DNA of 64,000 nucleotides from Paenibacillus sp. JJ-100. GTDB lineage: Bacteria; Bacillota; Bacilli; Paenibacillales; Paenibacillaceae. Positions 8,596 through 17,577 of the stretch are shown here, piece by piece (position 1 is the first letter of the stretch; each line of letters starts with the position of its first letter). Where the stretch lies: positions 1,237,777 through 1,301,776 of the forward strand of contig NZ_CAOJCM010000002.1 in the NCBI RefSeq assembly GCF_948329825.1, given 5' to 3'. The position numbers were made by a program, and so were the translations under genes. The notes under the pieces were generated by a model, which was given only the letters and a program-made list of their open reading frames with translations, searched no databases and had not been told where the DNA came from.

Positions 8596-8652
8596 ACGCT
8601 TCTCATTGAGCTTCTCTTCCAACTCACGTTCATCCCACTCCGCAAGCATCTC

Positions 8653-9408
8653 TCAACCGAATCGGCCGCTAATATAATCCTGCGTGCGCGCATCGACCGG
8701 TTCGGAGAACATGCTCTTCGTAGCCGAATATTCTACAACCTCACCGTTCAGGAAGAACACTGTCTGCTGCGAGACACGTGCTGCTTGTTGCATGTTGTGG
8801 GTAACCATGACAATGGTATAACGTTCCTTCAACTCATGCGTCAGCTCCTCAATCTTGAAGGTGGAGACTGGATCAAGAGAGGCCGTCGCTTCATCCATCA
8901 GCAGAATATCCGGTTCCACAGCCAGAGCACGTGCGATGCAGAGACGTTGCTGCTGTCCACCTGACAGACTAAGCGCTGAACGCTTCAGGTTGTCTTTGAC
9001 TTCATCCCAGAGAGCGGCGGAACGCAGGCTGCGTTCAACGATCTCGTCGAGCTTTTTTTTGCCATGAATCCCGTGTTGTCTTGGTCCAAACGCAATGTTG
9101 TCATAGATGGATTTCGGAAAAGGATTCGGTGATTGGAATACCATTCCGATCTTCTTGCGCAGTGTCTCCACGTGCACGTCACCACTATAGATATTGGTTC
9201 CACCAACAGCCACTGTTCCTTCAATGCGTGTGCCCGGGATCCGGTCATTCATACGGTTCAAGGTCCGCAGCAGCGTGGATTTCCCACAACCGGATGGACC
9301 GATAAACGCTGTAATGGCGCGTTCCGGGATCGCAATGGAAACGTCTTTTAGCGCCTGAAACTGGCCGTAGAATAAATTCAGCTTATTAATTTCAATAATC
9401 GATTGCAC
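8653..9408 (-). CDS. pstB: Phosphate ABC transporter ATP-binding protein PstB
   Basis: The 251-residue ATPase powers high-affinity phosphate import by PstSCA. Walker [10 protein letters not shown] is near residues 37-45, the signature [15 protein letters not shown] near 148-162, Walker [13 protein letters not shown] follows, and the H-loop is MVTHN. The start is GTG with GGGAGGG seven bases before it. It is the last gene of the operon; no phoU follows. Confidence 0.96.
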   Translation of the reverse strand: MQSIIEINKLNLFYGQFQALKDVSIAIPERAITAFIGPSGCGKSTLLRTLNRMNDRIPGTRIEGTVAVGGTNIYSGDVHVETLRKKIGMVFQSPNPFPKSIYDNIAFGPRQHGIHGKKKLDEIVERSLRSAALWDEVKDNLKRSALSLSGGQQQRLCIARALAVEPDILLMDEATASLDPVSTFKIEELTHELKERYTIVMVTHNMQQAARVSQQTVFFLNGEVVEYSATKSMFSEPVDARTQDYISGRFG

Positions 9409-9488
9409 AGTGTGCCCTCCCGGTGATGAATTAGAATATACTTTTTTCAGCAGATGCTCTAAGTCAAAAATAATGCTTGGCGCCTATC

Positions 9489-10397
9489 TTACACTTGATT
9501 TTTACGAGCGTTGAACCATAACGGCACACGGAACAAAATATTAATAAGCAACACAACAAAGATCAGCACGGCTGTGGACTTCTGCGCAATCTGCTCCGCA
9601 TCCGGCACAATAGCCTCGGACTGGATATACCACAGATGTACAGCAAGCGTTCCGCCTGGAGATAACAGATTGAAATCCCACATCTCACCGGACGTTGATA
9701 CTCCTGCGGTCAGGATAATAACGGCACTTTCACCAAATGCACGACCTGCGGTCAGACAGATGCCTGTCATGATCCCGTTTAGCGCAACAGGCAAAACCAC
9801 CTGCCGAATCGTCTGCAAATGTGTGGCTCCTAGTGCAAACGAGCCGTTACGAAGCTCAGTCGGAACCGCACGAACCGCTTCCTCCGTTACTCGTGTCAAC
9901 ACGGGCAAGTTCAAGAATGCAAGACTGACCGCAGCCCCAAGAATCGTTAGACCAATCTCGAAATACTCGACAAATAGGGCAATCCCGAACAAACCAAAAA
10001 TAATCGATGGCACGGACGACAGTCCTTCCACACAGATACGTACAGTCTCAATCCATCTGTTGTTTGGCGCAAATTCAGCCAGATAGATCCCTGCTGCAAT
10101 CCCGATCGGAATGGAGATCAGAAGAGATAGAATCAGCACATAAAAGGAATTGAACAGCGCAGGGCCAATGCCTCCGCCTTCTTCAATCTCACTAGGCACA
10201 CCGTACAAGAAATCCCAGCTGAGCATCGGTAACCCTTTTTGCAGCAACAAAAACAACAATCCCACTATAAATAAAATGACAATGATGCCAATGCCCCACA
10301 CCGTTCCTGTAAACAGCCGATCCATCCATGCCGAGGACGCTCGCCGTTTGCCAAAGGAATAGGTGGAAGCCGGACTACTCTCTCTCTTCACGCTCAC
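9489..10397 (-). CDS. pstA: Phosphate ABC transporter permease PstA
   Basis: A 302-residue inner-membrane permease subunit with six hydrophobic segments and the ABC-permease EAA loop near EEAVRAVPTELRNGSFALGA. The phrase RAFGESAVIILTAG near the C-terminal third is typical of the Pst permeases. The GTG start overlaps the pstC stop (GTGA), implying translational coupling. It pairs with PstC to form the channel. Confidence 0.95.
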   Translation of the reverse strand: MSVKRESSPASTYSFGKRRASSAWMDRLFTGTVWGIGIIVILFIVGLLFLLLQKGLPMLSWDFLYGVPSEIEEGGGIGPALFNSFYVLILSLLISIPIGIAAGIYLAEFAPNNRWIETVRICVEGLSSVPSIIFGLFGIALFVEYFEIGLTILGAAVSLAFLNLPVLTRVTEEAVRAVPTELRNGSFALGATHLQTIRQVVLPVALNGIMTGICLTAGRAFGESAVIILTAGVSTSGEMWDFNLLSPGGTLAVHLWYIQSEAIVPDAEQIAQKSTAVLIFVVLLINILFRVPLWFNARKNQV

Positions 10398-11362
10398 AGA
10401 TGACGCCCCCCTCTCTTCTGCAACATTCTCACGGCAACAATCATCAGGATCGAGATCGCCAGCAAGATAAAGCCCATCATGTACAAGCCATGATTCCAGA
10501 TCGAATCAAATTCTACACTTGAAATCTGCATGACAATGTTACTAGTCAGTACAGACGTTGGCGTGAACAGACTGCTCGGCAGTTGTGCGGTGTTACCAAT
10601 AACCATGACTACCGCCATCGTCTCTCCAATGGCGCGTGTCATGCCCAGAATGACCGCATACATGATGCCGCCTCTTGCCGCAGGAAGCACAACGCGGGTA
10701 ATCGTTTGAAAGCGATTGGTACCAAGCGCATACGCTGCATCCCGGTATTTGTTCGGTACAGCTGAGATCGCATCATCACTAATCCGACTGATGGTCGGAA
10801 GCACCATGATCGTAAGCACGATAGCCGCTGCCAGCAGACCATCCGCCAGATCACGTCCGCTCAAATCCCTAAGCCATGGGATTAACACTGTCAAACCGAG
10901 GTAACCGTACACGACGGACGGGATACCCACGAGCAGATCCAGCACGGGACGTAACAGGCGACGAAGCCACTTCGGTGTCATCTCTGCCAGAAATACCGCA
11001 ATGATCACCGATAAAGGAATCGCTATTAGCATCGTAAGTCCTGTGAGCGCAAACGTACCTAGAATAAAAGTCAGCGCACCGTAGTGCTCATTTTCCGGAT
11101 CCCAGTTCGTAGAGAAGAAGAACTCTTTGAAAGAGACGTCTGCAAAAGTCAAGACACCTGTGCGAAGCATAAGCACCAGAATACAGAACAACACGAGGCA
11201 GACAAAGGCCGCGCTGCTAATGCAGAGAACACGAAACATGCGGTTAGACCACCGGAGGCGTGCTTTACGGTCAAAACGTCGTCTCTTCTCAGGCGTTTTG
11301 CCAAGGCCTGAACCCAGCTCATTCGGAGCGGGTCGGTTCGCCGGTGGATTCATTTCCATCAT
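10394..11362 (-). CDS. pstC: Phosphate ABC transporter permease PstC
   Basis: A 322-residue permease with a basic cytoplasmic N-terminal tail of about 40 residues, six hydrophobic segments, GIPSVVYGYLGL and the EAA-type loop SAVPNKYRDAAYALG. TRAIGETMAVVMVIGN matches PstC proteins. It follows pstS, from which it is separated by a hairpin, and overlaps pstA by four bases. Confidence 0.95.
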   Translation of the reverse strand: MMEMNPPANRPAPNELGSGLGKTPEKRRRFDRKARLRWSNRMFRVLCISSAAFVCLVLFCILVLMLRTGVLTFADVSFKEFFFSTNWDPENEHYGALTFILGTFALTGLTMLIAIPLSVIIAVFLAEMTPKWLRRLLRPVLDLLVGIPSVVYGYLGLTVLIPWLRDLSGRDLADGLLAAAIVLTIMVLPTISRISDDAISAVPNKYRDAAYALGTNRFQTITRVVLPAARGGIMYAVILGMTRAIGETMAVVMVIGNTAQLPSSLFTPTSVLTSNIVMQISSVEFDSIWNHGLYMMGFILLAISILMIVAVRMLQKRGGRHL

Positions 11363-11388
11363 AGAGGAACCTTCCTTTCACATAGAGA

Positions 11389-11421
11389 AGCCAGCTTGGC
11401 GACCACGCGCGGAAGCTGGCT
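11389..11421 (-). terminator. Intercistronic hairpin between pstS and pstC
   Basis: AGCCAGCTT pairs with AAGCTGGCT, followed on the minus strand by TCTCT rather than a long T-run. Such partial terminators or processing hairpins keep pstS mRNA in excess over the permease genes. Confidence 0.65.
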
Positions 11422-11483
11422 ATCCCTTTCATATGAATTGCAAATGCAGGTGTTGAAGTCTGATCTGCATCAGACTGAACGAT

Positions 11484-12347
11484 TTATTTCACGGCTGCCA
11501 GCGGAATGAATTTCAGCTTTTTCAGGGAACCGTTCTGGAACTTGCTGCTTTGAATGTATTCAATGAATGCTTTCGTTGCACCCGTTGGTTCACCTTTCGT
11601 CATGTAATATCCGATGCCCCATACTTTGTACGTTTTGTTCAGGACATTTTTCTCTGTTGGAGCCACGCCATTAATGGACACAGCTTTCATTTTGCTTGTT
11701 ACGTATGGCAGGTCGATATAACCAATCGCATTAGGTGTCGTTTCGATTGTTGTTTTCATGTCTCCGCTTGATCCAACTTCTTTGTAGTTGTCACCTTTGC
11801 TCATGAAGTCTTTACCTTCGAGTGCTTTTTGTTGGAAGTTAACGCGTGTACCTGATCCGAACTTACGGTTAACCACAACGATTTTACCGTCTGAACCGCC
11901 GACTTCTTTCCAGTTGGTTACTTTGCCAGAGAAGATGTCCTGCAATTGTTTCGTTGTCAGATTCGTTACACCTACATTTGAGTTAACTACCGCAGTGAAG
12001 ACCGTTACTGCTACCGGGTGCGCAACCTGTCCATCGAATTTTTTGAATCCTGGTACATCTTTGGATGCATCCCAGTCCACCGCGCCAATGTCAGCGATGC
12101 CTTTACGAACGGATTGTGGGCCCGTAACGGAACCTGCAGCCGATGCTGAGATTTTAACTTTGGGATTGTCTTTCTTGAACTCACTTGCGGCTTGCAGCGT
12201 CAGTGGAAGCAGTGCAGAAGATCCATTGATGACAATCTTGCCTTTCTCTGTGCTTTTGGCAGCCGATGCTGTCATTGCACCTCCGAGTCCTCCAACCAGG
12301 GATACAGCCATCAACATCGCTGTGAAAGGTTTAATCCATTTTTTCAT
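11484..12347 (-). CDS. pstS: Phosphate-binding protein PstS
   Basis: The 287-residue binding protein captures phosphate outside the membrane. It shows INGSSALLPLTL near residues 41-52, GSVTGPQSVRKGIADIGAVDWDAS and RKFGSGTRVNF, the phosphate-contacting loops of the family. The N-terminus is a Sec signal peptide ending TASAA with an AxA site but no lipobox cysteine, unusual for a Gram-positive PstS, so it may be released or retained by the cell wall. GAGGAG precedes the ATG. Confidence 0.93.
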   Translation of the reverse strand: MKKWIKPFTAMLMAVSLVGGLGGAMTASAAKSTEKGKIVINGSSALLPLTLQAASEFKKDNPKVKISASAAGSVTGPQSVRKGIADIGAVDWDASKDVPGFKKFDGQVAHPVAVTVFTAVVNSNVGVTNLTTKQLQDIFSGKVTNWKEVGGSDGKIVVVNRKFGSGTRVNFQQKALEGKDFMSKGDNYKEVGSSGDMKTTIETTPNAIGYIDLPYVTSKMKAVSINGVAPTEKNVLNKTYKVWGIGYYMTKGEPTGATKAFIEYIQSSKFQNGSLKKLKFIPLAAVK

Positions 12348-12466
12348 TGTAAAAAGCTCCTCTCGAAATTAAGAATTTATTTTATTGCAATGCATTTTTA
12401 TTTCAGTTCATTTCTTTATTGAATTACGTTCCGGTTATCTCAAATTCTCATCTATACATCGCTTTT

Positions 12467-13873
12467 TTACTTCGTTACCGCTCTCCAGCTACCATCCGCT
12501 TGTACCAGCACTTGTCCGTTCTCAACGACAGCAATCTGTGAACCCTTCACCACGATCGATGATACGTCAGAAGAGACCGTATAGAGTTTGGATTGTTGAC
12601 CTGTTACGGTATCGATGGACAGAATTACGCTGTTCTTATCATCCTGTGCAGCAAGCACATATAGCGTACTTCCTGACAAAATTGCTTGTTCTACATCATT
12701 CTCGTTATATATAGTGACTGGCTTCTGAGATGCATCTACGGACATAAGTGAAGCATTACCATCTTCAGATGGTACACTTACATAGTAGGCTTTCTGTCCA
12801 TCTGCCGAATAGATAAATACTTTATCATCGGTGGATGTTGTCAATTGAGTTGCTTCCTTTTTCTCAGAGTCGTTGTTATATGAAAATAATTGCTGTTGAT
12901 TTGCCGAAAAATCAATCTCAACATTGTCTTCATCGACGTTGGTCGAATCCGCCGTTACTTTACCCAGTGTGGTCACACTATAGATGAATCGTTTGCCACT
13001 TGTAGATACATTCAGGTTTTCCTTGTAGTCTACTTTGTCTTCCACCAGCTTCGTAATGGAGCCGTCCGCTAGGTTCAGATTCGCAATGACCGAACCTTTG
13101 TCTCCTTGCAGGAAATAGATCGAACTTTCATCCATAGACCAGACCATCTCTGGCTTGATGCTTGTGTCATTCGTAATGAGTTTGGAAGCCTTTGTTTTCA
13201 GATCAATTACGTATACGGCTCCCTCTGCATTGGTATAAGCGGCTTGATTACCGCTCGGTGACACAACAAGGTCTGAACCGCCTTCGGTCGTTAACAACAG
13301 TTCATATTTTCCAGTAGCTGTATTGACGAGGTAGTCACTTCTGCCCTGATCATCGTTTTGGGACACGATAAGCCCATCCGTGCCGGCAAAACGCGGGTTC
13401 TCTGCTGCTTGCAACAGAGCAATCGTGCGGACTTCAAGCTGACCGTTTCTCAGCTCTACAGTACCTCCCACGCTAGATACTAGCGGACGAAGTGCAACGT
13501 AGCTGGTTCCGCCGATGACCGTAACAGGTTGGTTCAAGTTTACCTTGGTACCATCGACATCAAGTTGCTTGGACTTGTTCTGTAAGCTGACCGTGTGGCC
13601 ATTCAATTGGATCACCGTTGTACCGTTAACCATTTCGGATTGCGCTTCCAACGCTCGGATGACGTCACGAACAGCTACTAATGTTTCTCCATTTTTCACA
13701 ATGGAACGTACAGTCACACTGCTACCATTTATGGTAAACGTGGAGTTCTTCACCTGAGCTGCACTCGAACTAGCTGCAGGTTTTGTTGCAGGAGCAGCCG
13801 ATACTGCATATGCCCCAGAGGTTGTTAATACTGTGGCTACCATGGACACGACTAACACTTTTTTCATTGACAT
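12467..13873 (-). CDS. Stalk-domain (copper amine oxidase N-like) beta-propeller protein
   Basis: A 468-residue exported protein. After a signal peptide ending near residue 29, residues 45-150 form a stalk domain (VRSIVKNGETLVAVRDVIRALEA and TSYVALRPLVSSVGG are the twin signature), and the remaining 300 residues form TolB/DPP-like WD-type blades. It is the first gene behind the PhoP-like box and precedes pstS by about 120 bases, so it probably belongs to the phosphate regulon. It may sit in the wall and support PstS; its precise role is unknown. Confidence 0.8.
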   Translation of the reverse strand: MSMKKVLVVSMVATVLTTSGAYAVSAAPATKPAASSSAAQVKNSTFTINGSSVTVRSIVKNGETLVAVRDVIRALEAQSEMVNGTTVIQLNGHTVSLQNKSKQLDVDGTKVNLNQPVTVIGGTSYVALRPLVSSVGGTVELRNGQLEVRTIALLQAAENPRFAGTDGLIVSQNDDQGRSDYLVNTATGKYELLLTTEGGSDLVVSPSGNQAAYTNAEGAVYVIDLKTKASKLITNDTSIKPEMVWSMDESSIYFLQGDKGSVIANLNLADGSITKLVEDKVDYKENLNVSTSGKRFIYSVTTLGKVTADSTNVDEDNVEIDFSANQQQLFSYNNDSEKKEATQLTTSTDDKVFIYSADGQKAYYVSVPSEDGNASLMSVDASQKPVTIYNENDVEQAILSGSTLYVLAAQDDKNSVILSIDTVTGQQSKLYTVSSDVSSIVVKGSQIAVVENGQVLVQADGSWRAVTK

Positions 13874-14026
13874 TGGCTTTTGTCACCCTTCTTTTCTCCA
13901 GATATCCTGCCTGATATTGCTGTGCCCTGCTCGGTATACTTGCATGTATCGTCAATATGAGAGCTTGTCCGCCTCATCCCCCCAAACCGTCCACGTTCAT
14001 AGTAAAAATGACCTATCACGTTTGTA

Positions 14027-14080
14027 ATTATAGGAGCGATTTGTAAACGGAAAATATTGGAATTGTTAGCGTTTTGTCAA
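14027..14080 (-). promoter_or_regulatory. PhoP-box promoter of the pst operon
   Basis: On the minus strand TTGACA (14075-14080), CTAACA (14064-14069), a degenerate copy (14053-14058) and TTTACA (14042-14047) lie exactly 11 bases apart, with a TATAAT at 14027-14032. This is the layout of Bacillus PhoP boxes (TTAACA-like hexamers one helical turn apart). A further TTGACA lies at 14089-14094, off register. Confidence 0.7.
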
Positions 14081-14157
14081 TGTTTTCATGTCAACACATG
14101 CATATTGTAAAAAAAGAAGTAGGTTATTCGTGGAGCTCTGAATGGAACAATAAAATA

Positions 14158-14178
14158 ACCCATACTAAACGTATGGGT
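14158..14178 (-). terminator. Terminator after the GRAM-domain gene
   Basis: ACCCATAC pairs with GTATGGGT, followed on the minus strand by TATTTTATT, about 120 bases downstream of the GRAM-domain gene and just upstream of the PhoP box. Confidence 0.7.
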
Positions 14179-14298
14179 CTCAGGTTCTTGTATGTTTTTT
14201 GAAGTGCTCTGAGCACATGTCCATCGGGATGGTTTCGCACCCATATCCCCTTCTAAAGCTCCGTCTGCATATTTGATATGTATGTGTCGCCAATAAAT

Positions 14299-14631
14299 CT
14301 ATTTTAAGATGATATCATCTGTTCTTTTCGCGTAGATGATCTCACGAATTATCTTCGACCGGTTCCACACGATGAATTTGACAACCTCTCCTGATTCCAT
14401 AGTAATCTTGATTCCATTAGGAATGATCCCCAACGTTTGATGCTTTTCGATTTTGGCCATCCCCCACAGCTCCATCTGAACCCAATCTGTCTGAATGTTC
14501 AGACCATGCGGAACAAAAATGAGTCGCTGGTTTGTCAGATACAGCTTGCCTCCCACACCTTCGAATTTTCTTAACCAATTGGCTTGAATGTTTTTAAAAA
14601 TAACATATTCATCTTGGCGTAGATCTTCCAT
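14299..14631 (-). CDS. GRAM/PH-like domain protein
   Basis: A 110-residue soluble protein made of a single GRAM-type beta domain: GGKLYLTNQRLIFVPHG near residues 28-44 is the diagnostic strand-turn-strand, followed by WGMAKIEKHQTLGIIPNGIKI. Bacterial members are thought to act at membranes, but no function is assigned. AAAAAGGAG precedes the ATG. Confidence 0.75.
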   Translation of the reverse strand: MEDLRQDEYVIFKNIQANWLRKFEGVGGKLYLTNQRLIFVPHGLNIQTDWVQMELWGMAKIEKHQTLGIIPNGIKITMESGEVVKFIVWNRSKIIREIIYAKRTDDIILK

Positions 14632-14734
14632 CGTTACTAGTCTCCTTTTTATTCAGCTGAACGTAATCTTGTTGTCACTCTTCCATATTATAGGGCGAAT
14701 CTCCCAATTAAGGAATCATTCTTTGCCATTAAAA

Positions 14735-14759
14735 AACCGATCCTATTTTAGAATCGGTT
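14735..14759 (-). terminator. Terminator after the 56-residue membrane protein gene
   Basis: AACCGAT pairs with ATCGGTT around an A/T-rich loop, followed on the minus strand by a run of T (GGTTTTTTAATGG), 14 bases after the small gene. Confidence 0.75.
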
Positions 14760-14772
14760 CGTTATCCAAATA

Positions 14773-14943
14773 CTAATTCAGCTTATGATCTCCTCTACTT
14801 TTAAACCAGTCTACTGCCATCATCAGCATGAATATACAGAACGCAAAGATCAGCGGCCTGACGAGCGTTCCCTCTCCGAAAATAAAATAAGCCATTACGA
14901 AATTCCCGATAAACGTTAACGTATTATTACAGATATTGTCCAT
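14773..14943 (-). CDS. Small two-helix membrane protein (56 aa)
   Basis: ATG 14943 opens a 56-codon frame ending in TAG. The product begins MDNICNNTLTFIGNFVMAYF, has a second hydrophobic stretch (LIFAFCIFMLMMAV), and ends in a charged tail. GGAG lies nine bases before the start and a terminator follows directly. It resembles holin-like small proteins in layout only; I do not assign a function. Confidence 0.5.
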   Translation of the reverse strand: MDNICNNTLTFIGNFVMAYFIFGEGTLVRPLIFAFCIFMLMMAVDWFKSRGDHKLN

Positions 14944-14970
14944 CCTCTTCAACTCCGTCTTGAATTAGAC

Positions 14971-15159
14971 TTATAACCTTTGAAGATATATCGTTTCAAC
15001 TTGACCATCATTCCATTGAATCTGTACGGGGATAGGAAATTGCTCCATATCCAGAAACTTAGAGCCTGAAGCATGTTTAATATCACGCTGCGGATTAGTT
15101 CTATAATAAATGTACTCCGTTTGCTATTTACAAATAAATACTTTATTGTAATCATCCAT
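14971..15159 (-). pseudogene. Small gene broken by an in-frame TAG
   Basis: A minus-strand frame reads MDDYNKVFICK, TAG (15124-15126), then about 50 codons of protein-like sequence (starting QTEYIYYRTNPQRDIKHA and ending QVETIYLQRL) to TAA at 14971-14973. Changing the TAG to CAG would restore a 62-residue protein. No ribosome site is visible before the ATG, so the 5' end may also be lost. The TAG is followed by CAA. Confidence 0.45.
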
Positions 15160-15206
15160 TATAAAATAGATTATATTTCATATCAAAAAGAAGGAAGTGA
15201 TCAATC

Positions 15207-15395
15207 ATGTCGAACAAACCATTAAAAATCTCAATTTGTATTATAGTTATATTTATTTTAGCAGTAGTATGTTATCAAAGGTTTCAAAATGGCTTTAGTG
15301 TAATTGATGTTATCCATCTCTTTGAGTGGATAACGATATACATCTTGCCGTGGATTTTTATTTTTTGGTTCATTAGATATGTCAAAAAGAAGTAG
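15207..15395 (+). CDS. Small two-helix membrane protein (62 aa)
   Basis: A 62-residue protein with two hydrophobic segments (about residues 9-22 and 43-56) and a basic C-terminal tail (RYVKKK). AAGGAAGTG lies eight bases before the ATG. Composition is AT-rich, like the broken gene it diverges from. Function unknown. Confidence 0.6.
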   Translation: MSNKPLKISICIIVIFILAVVCYQRFQNGFSVIDVIHLFEWITIYILPWIFIFWFIRYVKKK

Positions 15396-15507
15396 CTGTA
15401 ATTTAATTAAAGAGACCTTGGGACATCCTCTCACTACCTCTAGGAGAGCGGATACCTATAATAAATAACAAACCAAAATAATAATAGTTACAATTTTACA
15501 CAAAAAA

Positions 15508-15546
15508 AGAATAAAATCGATCATCAATTTAGACCGATTTTATTCT
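15508..15546. terminator. Bidirectional terminator between small membrane gene and sugar permease
   Basis: AGAATAAAATCG pairs perfectly with CGATTTTATTCT, with T-runs on both strands. It ends the minus-strand importer operon and can end the plus-strand small gene. Confidence 0.88.
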
Positions 15547-15577
15547 TTTTCTTGATTAACACTCTTGTAATAACTCC

Positions 15578-16480
15578 CTATTCCTTCACACTACCAAGCT
15601 GCAGTCCGTGTACAAAGTATTTTTGTAAGAACGGATACACAACCAGGATTGGCAATGCTGCAACGATCGTAATTGCTGCCCGAATGGATATCGGCGTTAC
15701 CATGTTACGTGCTTGCCCCATATCGGCCCCGCTGGATACTGCGGCACTGCTATTGGTGTTCATCGATGAGGAGAGCAACTTCATTAATTCGTACTGTAAC
15801 GTACTCAGATTTTGCTTGGAAGACGCATACAGGAACGTATCGAACCAAGAGTTCCATTGCCCTACTGCAATGAACAACGCGACAGTTGCAAGTACAGGCT
15901 GACACAGCGGTAAAATGATGGATATAAATGTTCTGAAATCGCCAGCACCGTCAATCTTGGCCGACTCAATCAATCCTTCTGGCAACGTCTGGATATACGT
16001 ACGAATCACGATCATGTTAAATGCGCTAATCAAACCTGGAATGATGTATACCAAAAAGTTATTGAGCAAGTGTAAGTCTTTGATCAAGAAATACGTTGGA
16101 ATGAGACCTGCGCTGAAATACATCGTCATGACGACGATAATGGTAATCGGCTTGCGCAAAATATAATCTCGTCGGCTCAGAGTATAAGCCAGCATGGAGG
16201 TCAGGAACAAGCTGAGTACAGTACCAAGTACTGTTCTTGCTACAGATATTCCAAATGCTTGGAATATTGTTCCGCCTGCAAATACAGCTTTGTAGTTTTG
16301 AGTGGTCCATTCCCTAGGTAACAGGTAGATTCCACCCCGAATGGTATCATTACCTGCATTAAATGAAATAGCCAGTGTATTCAAAAATGGATATAAAGTA
16401 ACCACTGCAATAAAGATCATCAGCAAGCCGTTAAATGTATGGAAGACAATCGGCTCAATCCGAGACTTGTTTATTCCCAT
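15578..16480 (-). CDS. Oligosaccharide ABC permease, LplC/YtcP-like
   Basis: A 300-residue permease of the carbohydrate ABC family with six hydrophobic segments; the EAA loop is LIESAKIDGAGDFRTFISIILPL near residues 185-207. It pairs with the LplB-like permease 13 bases upstream. The C-terminus (GLQLGSVKE) is typical of the LplC/YtcP group. No ATPase gene is present, so a shared MsmX-type ATPase encoded elsewhere is expected. Confidence 0.9.
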   Translation of the reverse strand: MGINKSRIEPIVFHTFNGLLMIFIAVVTLYPFLNTLAISFNAGNDTIRGGIYLLPREWTTQNYKAVFAGGTIFQAFGISVARTVLGTVLSLFLTSMLAYTLSRRDYILRKPITIIVVMTMYFSAGLIPTYFLIKDLHLLNNFLVYIIPGLISAFNMIVIRTYIQTLPEGLIESAKIDGAGDFRTFISIILPLCQPVLATVALFIAVGQWNSWFDTFLYASSKQNLSTLQYELMKLLSSSMNTNSSAAVSSGADMGQARNMVTPISIRAAITIVAALPILVVYPFLQKYFVHGLQLGSVKE

Positions 16481-16493
16481 CGATGTGTCCTCC

Positions 16494-17459
16494 TCATATT
16501 AATCGGTCTTCGCCGAATCGTTTAGATATGGAATTCGCCGCAAATATCAACGTTATACTCACGACGGTTTTAAATATACCTGCGGCAGTAGCCAGTGAAT
16601 AGTTACCAATCTGCAACCCATATTTCAAGACAAAAATATCAATGGTCTGAGACCAGTCTACAACTACACCATTTCCGAGCAAGTATTGTACTTCAAATCC
16701 GGCTTCCAGAATCCACCCCATGTTCATAATCAACAGTATAATGACGATGGACTTGATACCAGGCAAGGTTACATACAACATCTTCTTATAGCGGTTGGCT
16801 CCATCAATCTCCGCTGCCTCATATAGTGAAGGGTCAATTGAAGTAATGGCCGCCAGATAGATGATCGCATTCCAGCCAACCTCTTTCCAAACGTGCGAAG
16901 CACCGACGATCCCCCAGAAGTACTCGGGTACACTGAGCCACATAATAGGTTCGCTAATGAACCCCAGCTTCATCAGTACGACGTTGACAATCCCGCCATC
17001 TACAGATAAAGAACTGGCTACAATGCCTGTTACAATAATCCATGACAAGAAGTGAGGCAAATACGAGATCGTTTGAATGGTCCGTTTATACAGTTTGTTT
17101 TTGATTTCATTCAACAGAATCGCAAAAACGATGGCCGTTACAAAGCCAAGAATCATGTTGATCAAACTCATTGCGATTGTATTACGAAGCACGTTCAGAA
17201 ACGCGTCGTCCGTAAGCAGAAACTTGAAGTGCTTAAGTCCGACCCACTCCTGTTGCGAGAACTTCTTCGCTGGACTGTAATTCTGAAATGCCATTACCCA
17301 GCCCCAGATTGGATAGTACGAGAAAACCAGAATATAAGCAACGATGGGCAGAGACATAAACATCAGTTGTTTTTGACTACGCAGCCGCTTCATCAGAGGC
17401 GTCTTGGTAGCAATGGTTGGAGCAGATTGTTCCTGTATGGCTCCTGGCGTGTTCGCCAT
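16494..17459 (-). CDS. Oligosaccharide ABC permease, LplB-like
   Basis: A 321-residue permease, hydrophobic from about residue 33, with the EAA-type loop SLYEAAEIDGANRYKKMLYVTLPG. WGWVMAFQNYSPAKKF near residue 53 is characteristic of the LplB group. GGAGGAGTG precedes the ATG. In Paenibacillus JDR-2, LplA/LplB/YtcP-type genes next to a GH10 xylanase serve aldouronate uptake; the same role is inferred here. Confidence 0.9.
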   Translation of the reverse strand: MANTPGAIQEQSAPTIATKTPLMKRLRSQKQLMFMSLPIVAYILVFSYYPIWGWVMAFQNYSPAKKFSQQEWVGLKHFKFLLTDDAFLNVLRNTIAMSLINMILGFVTAIVFAILLNEIKNKLYKRTIQTISYLPHFLSWIIVTGIVASSLSVDGGIVNVVLMKLGFISEPIMWLSVPEYFWGIVGASHVWKEVGWNAIIYLAAITSIDPSLYEAAEIDGANRYKKMLYVTLPGIKSIVIILLIMNMGWILEAGFEVQYLLGNGVVVDWSQTIDIFVLKYGLQIGNYSLATAAGIFKTVVSITLIFAANSISKRFGEDRLI

Positions 17460-17504
17460 CCTTCACTCCTCCTATCAACATAAGCGGTATCTGGAATTGG
17501 ATCG

Positions 17505-17554
17505 CTGGAAGACACAGGAGCATCATCGATCTGATGCTCTTGTGTACCTTCCAG
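17505..17554 (-). terminator. Intercistronic hairpin after the binding-protein gene
   Basis: A long imperfect stem pairs CTGGAAG-ACACAGGAGCATCA with TGATGCTCTTGTGT-ACCTTCCAG. No T-run follows, so it more likely protects the upstream binding-protein mRNA or limits read-through than ends transcription fully. Confidence 0.7.
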
Positions 17555-17577
17555 AATGACCCAATGGCCGCCTTTAT

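Noticed and set aside
9511..10086. Long plus-strand open frame opposite pstA
   Set aside because: Shadow of the pstA gene; the composition follows the reverse complement of the permease codons and no ribosome site precedes it.
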